DNA of 26,089 nucleotides from DATBAK01 sp038240075 (GTDB lineage: Bacteria; Actinomycetota; Acidimicrobiia; IMCC26256; PALSA-610): contig JBBSEC010000066.1 of the NCBI GenBank assembly GCA_038240075.1, positions 1 through 26,089 on the forward strand. Direction: 5' to 3'. Shown in pieces: positions 22,546 to 26,089 of the stretch. Positions within the stretch are counted from its first letter, which is position 1; the number at the start of each line of letters is the position of its first letter. The notes below the pieces were generated by a model. The model saw only the letters and a list, made by a program, of their open reading frames with translations, was not told the origin of the DNA and ran no database searches. Position numbers and translations under genes: made by a program.

Positions 22546-22980
22546 ATGAGCGGCACGTGGACGCGTGAGGAGCTCGAGCGCGAGTTCGTCGCCTACCAGG
22601 AGCGCGGCGCGGCCGGCGACTGGAGCGCGTGGGCCGACCAGTTCACCGAGGACGCGCAGTACGTCGAGCACAACTACGGAGTGTTCGACGGACGCGAGGC
22701 GATCCGCGAATGGATCGTCGAGACGATGGGAACCTGGCCCGGCAACGAGATGCCGGTGTTCCCGATCGAGTGGCACATCGTCGACGACGAGCGGGGCTGG
22801 ATCGTCGCCAAGATCTGGAACCGTATGCAGGATCCCGGCGACGGCAGCATTCATCAGGCGTACAACTTCACGCTGCTCAAGTACGCGGGCGACGGCAAGT
22901 GGTCGTACGAGGAAGACATCTACAACCCGGCGAGCTTCGCCGACATGATCAAGGGATACATCGCCGTCAAGGGTCGGTAG
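22546..22980 (+). CDS. SnoaL-like / NTF2-superfamily protein
   Basis: A 144-aa alpha+beta-cone protein. The pattern REFVAYQERGAAGDWSAWADQFTEDAQYVEHNYGVFDGREAIREWI matches polyketide-cyclase/limonene-epoxide-hydrolase-like SnoaL_4 proteins. A second half with HIVDDERGWIVAKIWNRM and YAGDGKWSYEEDIYNP completes the barrel. These proteins bind or isomerise small hydrophobic molecules; no specific activity is readable. No strong ribosome site is seen before ATG 22546. The serine-hydrolase gene begins 12 bases after its stop. Confidence 0.88.
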   Translation: MSGTWTREELEREFVAYQERGAAGDWSAWADQFTEDAQYVEHNYGVFDGREAIREWIVETMGTWPGNEMPVFPIEWHIVDDERGWIVAKIWNRMQDPGDGSIHQAYNFTLLKYAGDGKWSYEEDIYNPASFADMIKGYIAVKGR

Positions 22981-22992
22981 AGGGCGCGACCC

Positions 22993-24117
22993 GTGAGCGG
23001 AGCGTGCGACCCTCGACTCGACGCGGTCGAGGACGCGTTCGAAGCGAACTTCTCCGCGGGTCTGGAGGTGGGTGCCGCGTGCGCGGTGGTCGTCGACGGG
23101 AGCCTGCTCGTGGATCTCTGGGGCGGTTCGCGCACGCCCGACGGTCCCGCGTGGCAAGCCGACACCATGGTCGAGACGCGCTCAGCGACGAAGGGCGTGA
23201 CGGCCGCGTGCCTGCACGTGCTCGTCGACCGTGGTCTCGTCGATCTCGACGCACCGGTGCGTTCGTACTGGCCCGAGCTGCGCGCCGATCCGCTCGTGCG
23301 TCACGTGCTCACCCACGAAGCCGGCATCCCGGTCATCGACGCCGCGCTGCCACCGAACGCCCTCGTCGACTGGCAGGTCATGGCCGACGCGGTCGCGCGA
23401 CAGGAGCCGGAGTGGGAGCCCGGCGCGCGTCACGGCTACCACGGCGTGACCTTCGGCTGGCTGGTCGGAGAGCTCGTGCGCCGCGTCTCCGGCCGTTCGA
23501 TCGGCCGCTTCCTGCGCGACGAGGTCACCGGCCCGCTCGGCGTCGACTACTTCATCGGAACACCCGAATCGGCGCATCGGCGCATCGCGCCGCTCGTCGC
23601 GCCGCCGCCGCGGGCCGACGGTCAACCGATCCCGACACCGCTCGTCGCCGCGCTCGATCCGGACTCGCTCGCGGCGCGCATGTTCCGTCCGATGTTCCCG
23701 CCGATCTCGCCGGGTTGGAACTCCGCGGAGTTCCGGTCGGCGGAGATCCCGGTGGCGAACGGCATCGGAACCGCGCGTGCGCTCGCGGGCATCTACGGAG
23801 AGCTCGCGCGCGACGGCGGACGGCTCGTCGCTCCGGCGACGGCAGCCGAGATGGCGGTCGAACGGGTCAACGGCACCGACGCGGTGCTCGGCATCGAGGT
23901 GCGCCGGTCATTGGGTTTCGAGCTCCCGCCGGATGCGTGCACCGACGGCCGTCCCGCGTGTGCGTTCGGTCACCCCGGCGCGAGTGGATTCCTCGCGTTC
24001 GCCGATCCGCAGGCCCGCGTCGGCTTCGCGTACGTCAAGAACGCGGGCTGGAACGGCGAGCCCGGCCACGACACCCGCGCCACGTCCCTGATCACCGCGC
24101 TCTACGCGTCGCTCTAG
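22993..24117 (+). CDS. Serine hydrolase, beta-lactamase (class C/esterase) family
   Basis: A 374-aa class C beta-lactamase-like esterase. It keeps the SxxK motif, Ser64-A-T-Lys67 in ETRSATKGVTAAC. It also has the Tyr motif Y149-H-G in GYHGVTFGWLVGEL, as in EstB-type esterases, and HxG at His327 in FGHPGASGFLAFADP. It probably hydrolyses an ester or lactone in the cytoplasm. GTG at 22993 is preceded by GAGGG at about 8 bases. It probably shares a transcript with the SnoaL gene. It contrasts with the other beta-lactamase-fold gene in the window (2752-3894), which lacks the nucleophile Ser. Confidence 0.92.
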   Translation: MSGACDPRLDAVEDAFEANFSAGLEVGAACAVVVDGSLLVDLWGGSRTPDGPAWQADTMVETRSATKGVTAACLHVLVDRGLVDLDAPVRSYWPELRADPLVRHVLTHEAGIPVIDAALPPNALVDWQVMADAVARQEPEWEPGARHGYHGVTFGWLVGELVRRVSGRSIGRFLRDEVTGPLGVDYFIGTPESAHRRIAPLVAPPPRADGQPIPTPLVAALDPDSLAARMFRPMFPPISPGWNSAEFRSAEIPVANGIGTARALAGIYGELARDGGRLVAPATAAEMAVERVNGTDAVLGIEVRRSLGFELPPDACTDGRPACAFGHPGASGFLAFADPQARVGFAYVKNAGWNGEPGHDTRATSLITALYASL

Positions 24118-24141
24118 CTGGGTCGCGCGCACCCTCGAATC

Positions 24142-24193
24142 CTCCTTGGTACGGCACCTATGTCGTATGCGTCATCGGTGCAGTACCAAGGAG
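24142..24193. repeat. 48-bp palindromic repeat, copy 3 of 3 (with extended arms)
   Basis: The arms pair over 17 bp with one mismatch: CTCCTTGGTACGGCACC (24142-24158) with GGTGCAGTACCAAGGAG (24177-24193). The loop is 18 nt and again contains TGTCGTATGCGT. It sits in the 145-bp gap between convergent genes, 24 bases after the serine-hydrolase stop, and could act as a terminator for one or both. The core copy is 24144-24191. No other feature is seen in the gap. Confidence 0.85.
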
Positions 24194-24262
24194 TGCGGCG
24201 GGCCGTTCCGCGGGCGGCGGGCGGCGGGGCGGCGGGCCGTGCTGCGGTGCGGTCGCGTGCTC

Positions 24263-25225
24263 TCAGCTGACCCAGCGGTTGCCGCCGGCGCGCTTCGCTC
24301 GGTACATCGCGGAGTCGGCGCGGCGCAGCACGTCGGCCGGGTCCGCGTCGTCGCCGGCGACGACGACACCGATGCTCGCGGTGACGCTGACCGTCGCGCG
24401 CCCGAGTGGCACCGCCCGCGCGAGCGTCTCGAGCAGCCGTTCCGGCAACTCGCGGTGCATCTCGCTGTCGCCGATGTCGGGACACACGACGACGAACTCG
24501 TCGCCGCCGAGCCGGGCCACCGTGTCGTCGGGGCGCACCGCCTGATCGAGACGCCGCCCGACCTGAACGAGGAGGTCGTCGCCCATCTCGTGACCCCACG
24601 TGTCGTTGACGTGCTTGAGCCGATCGAGGTCGACGAACATCACCAGCAGGCGACCGCCCGAGCGCCGGAGCCGCGCGCACGCCTGACCGAGGCGGTCGAG
24701 CAGGAGCACCCGGTTCGGAAGTCCCGTGAGCGGATCGTGCAGGGCGCGGTGCTGCGCGTCGCGCAGGGCTTCCTCGGCCATCGCGCGGTTCGTCACGTTG
24801 CGCATGAAGATCGCGACGCCTCTGCTGCGTCCGGAATCGGTCACGTGGTGCTCGACGACCGCGAGCTGCTGCATCGTCAGCTCGAAGTCCTGGTACGAGC
24901 CGTCGGCGGCGCGCATCGGGACCCGGACGCGGGCGCGGTGGCCGGGCGTCGCCCTGGTGTCGGCGAAGGCGTCGATCGCCTCGACCACGTGGTCGGGGTG
25001 GACGATCTCGAACAGGGGACGGCCGGTGAAGGTCTCACCGCGCTCGACCAGGCCGGCGGAATGACCACCGGCGTAGACGACCACGCCGTCGTGATCGAGG
25101 AGCGCCACCGGCTCCGGCAGGTAGTGCAGGAGGGCCTCCGCCACCCCGGCCGGAGGAGTGGCGCCTCCGAGAAGGTCCCCAACGGCTCTGTCCCCGGCGT
25201 CGCGCTGCACGGCGAAGTCGTCCAT
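24263..25225 (-). CDS. PAS-GGDEF diguanylate cyclase
   Basis: A 320-aa protein. A PAS sensor domain spans about 33-150 (LPEPVALLDHDGVVVYAGG, FTGRPLFEIVHPDH). The GGDEF domain is about 155-320 (HDPLTGLPNRVLLLDRL, FVDLDRLKHVND, GGDEF at 240-244). It makes c-di-GMP from two GTP. The allosteric I-site RxxD is intact: RPDD at 231-234, five residues before GGDEF. No EAL domain is present. No membrane segment is seen, so it is a cytoplasmic sensor. The ATG at 25225 has AGAGGA 6 bases upstream; a longer frame upstream lacks domain similarity and covers the intergenic promoter. Confidence 0.93.
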   Translation of the reverse strand: MDDFAVQRDAGDRAVGDLLGGATPPAGVAEALLHYLPEPVALLDHDGVVVYAGGHSAGLVERGETFTGRPLFEIVHPDHVVEAIDAFADTRATPGHRARVRVPMRAADGSYQDFELTMQQLAVVEHHVTDSGRSRGVAIFMRNVTNRAMAEEALRDAQHRALHDPLTGLPNRVLLLDRLGQACARLRRSGGRLLVMFVDLDRLKHVNDTWGHEMGDDLLVQVGRRLDQAVRPDDTVARLGGDEFVVVCPDIGDSEMHRELPERLLETLARAVPLGRATVSVTASIGVVVAGDDADPADVLRRADSAMYRAKRAGGNRWVS

Positions 25226-25255
25226 GTCGTCCTCTGATCGGTCGGGTCGGCTGGA

Positions 25256-25279
25256 CCGGGACGCATCGGTGCGCCCCGG
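25256..25279. other. Stem-loop in the leader of the diguanylate cyclase gene
   Basis: CCGGGACGCA pairs with TGCGCCCCGG (one mismatch) around a TCGG loop. It lies about 30 bases upstream of the gene's ATG and so is likely in its 5' untranslated region. No known riboswitch fold is recognised. Confidence 0.4.
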
Positions 25280-25421
25280 CTGTCGATCGGCCGCCTGTTC
25301 CCCGCCCTTCTTCTGCTCGCCACTTAACGTGGGTTGAGGCGCGCTCGTCGTGGTCGATTTTGGGTCAAAGCTCGGCGCGTTGCAAGAGCTCGCGGCAACA
25401 AAAACCCGAATCGGCGCCTGG

Positions 25422-25427
25422 TACAAT
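25422..25427 (+). promoter_or_regulatory. Extended -10 promoter of carD
   Basis: TACAAT, preceded by TGG (TGGTACAAT), is an extended -10. Transcription would begin near 25434, giving a leader of about 40 bases before the carD ATG. The -35 region has no good match, as is usual for extended -10 sites. Confidence 0.6.
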
Positions 25428-25472
25428 TGGCGGTTCGCCGTCTCCGTCGGCGAGCCCCCCTCCAGGAGTGAG

Positions 25473-25952
25473 ATGCCCTTCAAAGTCGGCGATCGCGTCG
25501 TGTACCCGCATCACGGGGCGGCGGTGATCGAGAAGAAGGAAACCCGCGAGGCGTTCGGTGAGAAGACCGAGTACCTCGTGCTGCGCATGGCCCACGGCGA
25601 TCTGATGCTGTCGGTGCCGTCGTCCAAGGCCGAAGAGGTGGGCATGCGCCCGCCGATCAGCGCGGAGGACGTCGACGACCTCTTCCAGCTGCTGGCCAAG
25701 AAGGACGTCCGTGAGCCCACCAACTGGAGCCGGCGGTTCAAGAACCACCAGGAGAAGCTCAAGTCGGGCGACGTGTACCAGGTCGCCGAGGTGGTGCGGA
25801 ACCTCGCCCTCCGAGACGTCTCCAAGGGCCTCTCGGCCGGCGAGAAGTCGATGCTGAACAAGGCCCGCAGCGTGCTCGTCTCGGAGTTGAGCTTCGCGCT
25901 CGACGTCTCCGAGGACGACGCCCTGGCCCGCCTCGAGCTCGCCCTCGCATAA
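25473..25952 (+). CDS. carD: CarD-family RNA polymerase-binding transcription factor
   Basis: A 159-aa protein. The N-terminal CarD/TRCF RNA-polymerase interaction domain (about 1-60) starts FKVGDRVVYPHHGAAVIEKKE, the classic signature. The C-terminal helical domain (about 75-159, NWSRRFKNHQEKLKSGDVYQVAEVVRNLALRD, then GLSAGEKSMLNKARSVLVSELS) matches actinobacterial CarD, including the Trp that contacts promoter DNA. CarD stabilises open complexes, especially at rRNA promoters. Length and domain order are as in mycobacteria. The ATG has GGAG 4 bases upstream. In other actinobacteria carD is often followed by isoprenoid genes; the sequence here ends too soon to tell. Confidence 0.96.
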   Translation: MPFKVGDRVVYPHHGAAVIEKKETREAFGEKTEYLVLRMAHGDLMLSVPSSKAEEVGMRPPISAEDVDDLFQLLAKKDVREPTNWSRRFKNHQEKLKSGDVYQVAEVVRNLALRDVSKGLSAGEKSMLNKARSVLVSELSFALDVSEDDALARLELALA

Positions 25953-25966
25953 CGATTCGCTCTCCG

Positions 25967-25983
25967 GCACGGGGGAACCGTGC
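25967..25983. terminator. Short hairpin after carD
   Basis: GCACGG pairs with CCGTGC around a GGGAA loop, 14 bases after the carD stop. It has no T-tract, so it is a weak candidate terminator. Confidence 0.4.
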
Positions 25984-26019
25984 GGCATGAGTGGCGCTGG
26001 GCACGCGGGCTCGTTCGTG

Positions 26020-26089
26020 TCAGTCCGGGGTGATGACCGGGGCGCCGCCGACGATCCGGACGGCCGCGAAGTGGAGGGTCCGGCTGTTC
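26020..26089 (-). CDS. C-terminal end of a minus-strand gene (cut by window edge)
   Basis: The last bases read, on the minus strand, as an open frame ending LHFAAVRIVGGAPVITPD and a TGA at 26020-26022. The hydrophobic alternation is protein-like, but only 22 residues are visible and no family can be named. Confidence 0.4.
   Translation of the reverse strand, partial: NSRTLHFAAVRIVGGAPVITPD

Noticed and set aside
4751..24193. CRISPR array or tRNA-like interpretation of the three 48-bp repeats
   Set aside because: The copies are many kilobases apart, not regularly spaced, and no cas genes are present. The hairpin does not fold as a tRNA.
22629..24545. A 638-codon plus-strand frame through the SnoaL, hydrolase and cyclase genes
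   Set aside because: It reads real genes out of frame and the cyclase antisense; composition is typical of shadow frames.
25987..26088. A plus-strand frame starting MSGAGHAGSFVSV at the window end
   Set aside because: No ribosome site, composition less protein-like than the minus-strand frame LHFAAVRIVGG, and too short to judge.

Overview
The window is about 26 kb of very GC-rich DNA. It carries roughly 28 complete protein genes, two genes cut by the window edges, no RNA genes, and very little non-coding sequence. Gene content points to an actinobacterium, most likely an uncultured member of the Acidimicrobiia. The signs are an F420-type luciferase-like oxidoreductase, CarD, a DUF2087 wHTH protein, a SigE-type sigma factor, GHGYW-type 42-residue repeats in a secreted CAP protein, and many GTG starts with leaderless-looking promoters. 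The phylum call is fairly safe; the class is an inference.

Layout. 1-351 (-): start of a lipoprotein that runs off the window. 509-4649 (-): a five-gene operon with overlapping stops and starts: SCP2-like protein, beta-lactamase-fold protein with a Cys in place of the nucleophile Ser, SAM methyltransferase with a probable 1-base frameshift, LLM oxidoreductase, YqeY. 4837-6646 (-): a second tight operon of guanylate-kinase-like protein, 63-aa membrane protein and UbiA prenyltransferase. 6742-8468 (+): NarL-type histidine kinase and response regulator, ending in a strong terminator. 8544-9767 (-): secreted repeat/CAP protein. 9897-10681 (+): ArsR repressor and SRPBCC protein, with a palindrome over the promoter. 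10722-12677 (-): Baeyer-Villiger-type monooxygenase, divergent from a phytanoyl-CoA dioxygenase-like gene (12748-13653, +).

13669-14602 (-): alpha/beta hydrolase and a 36-aa lysine-rich protein. 14690-17145 (+): tyrosine phosphatase, dienelactone hydrolase and NAD-dependent epimerase. 17133-18568 (-): wHTH/DUF2087 regulator and crotonase. 18619-20453 (+): PIG-L/LmbE deacetylase, then a sigma factor joined to a 72-aa membrane protein by a duplicated ATGA junction. 20482-24117 (+): copper amine oxidase, SnoaL-like protein and a serine hydrolase with an intact SxxK motif. 24263-25225 (-): PAS-GGDEF diguanylate cyclase. 25473-25952 (+): carD. The last 70 bases hold the end of a minus-strand gene.

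Much of the content looks like catabolic or lipid and xenobiotic metabolism (BVMO, PhyH, crotonase, hydrolases, amine oxidase, F420 oxidoreductase) mixed with regulators. No single pathway joins all of it. The most unusual non-coding signal is a 48-bp hairpin present three times (4751, 19463, 24144). Each copy lies downstream of a gene and keeps the same 12-nt centre, TGTCGTATGCGT.
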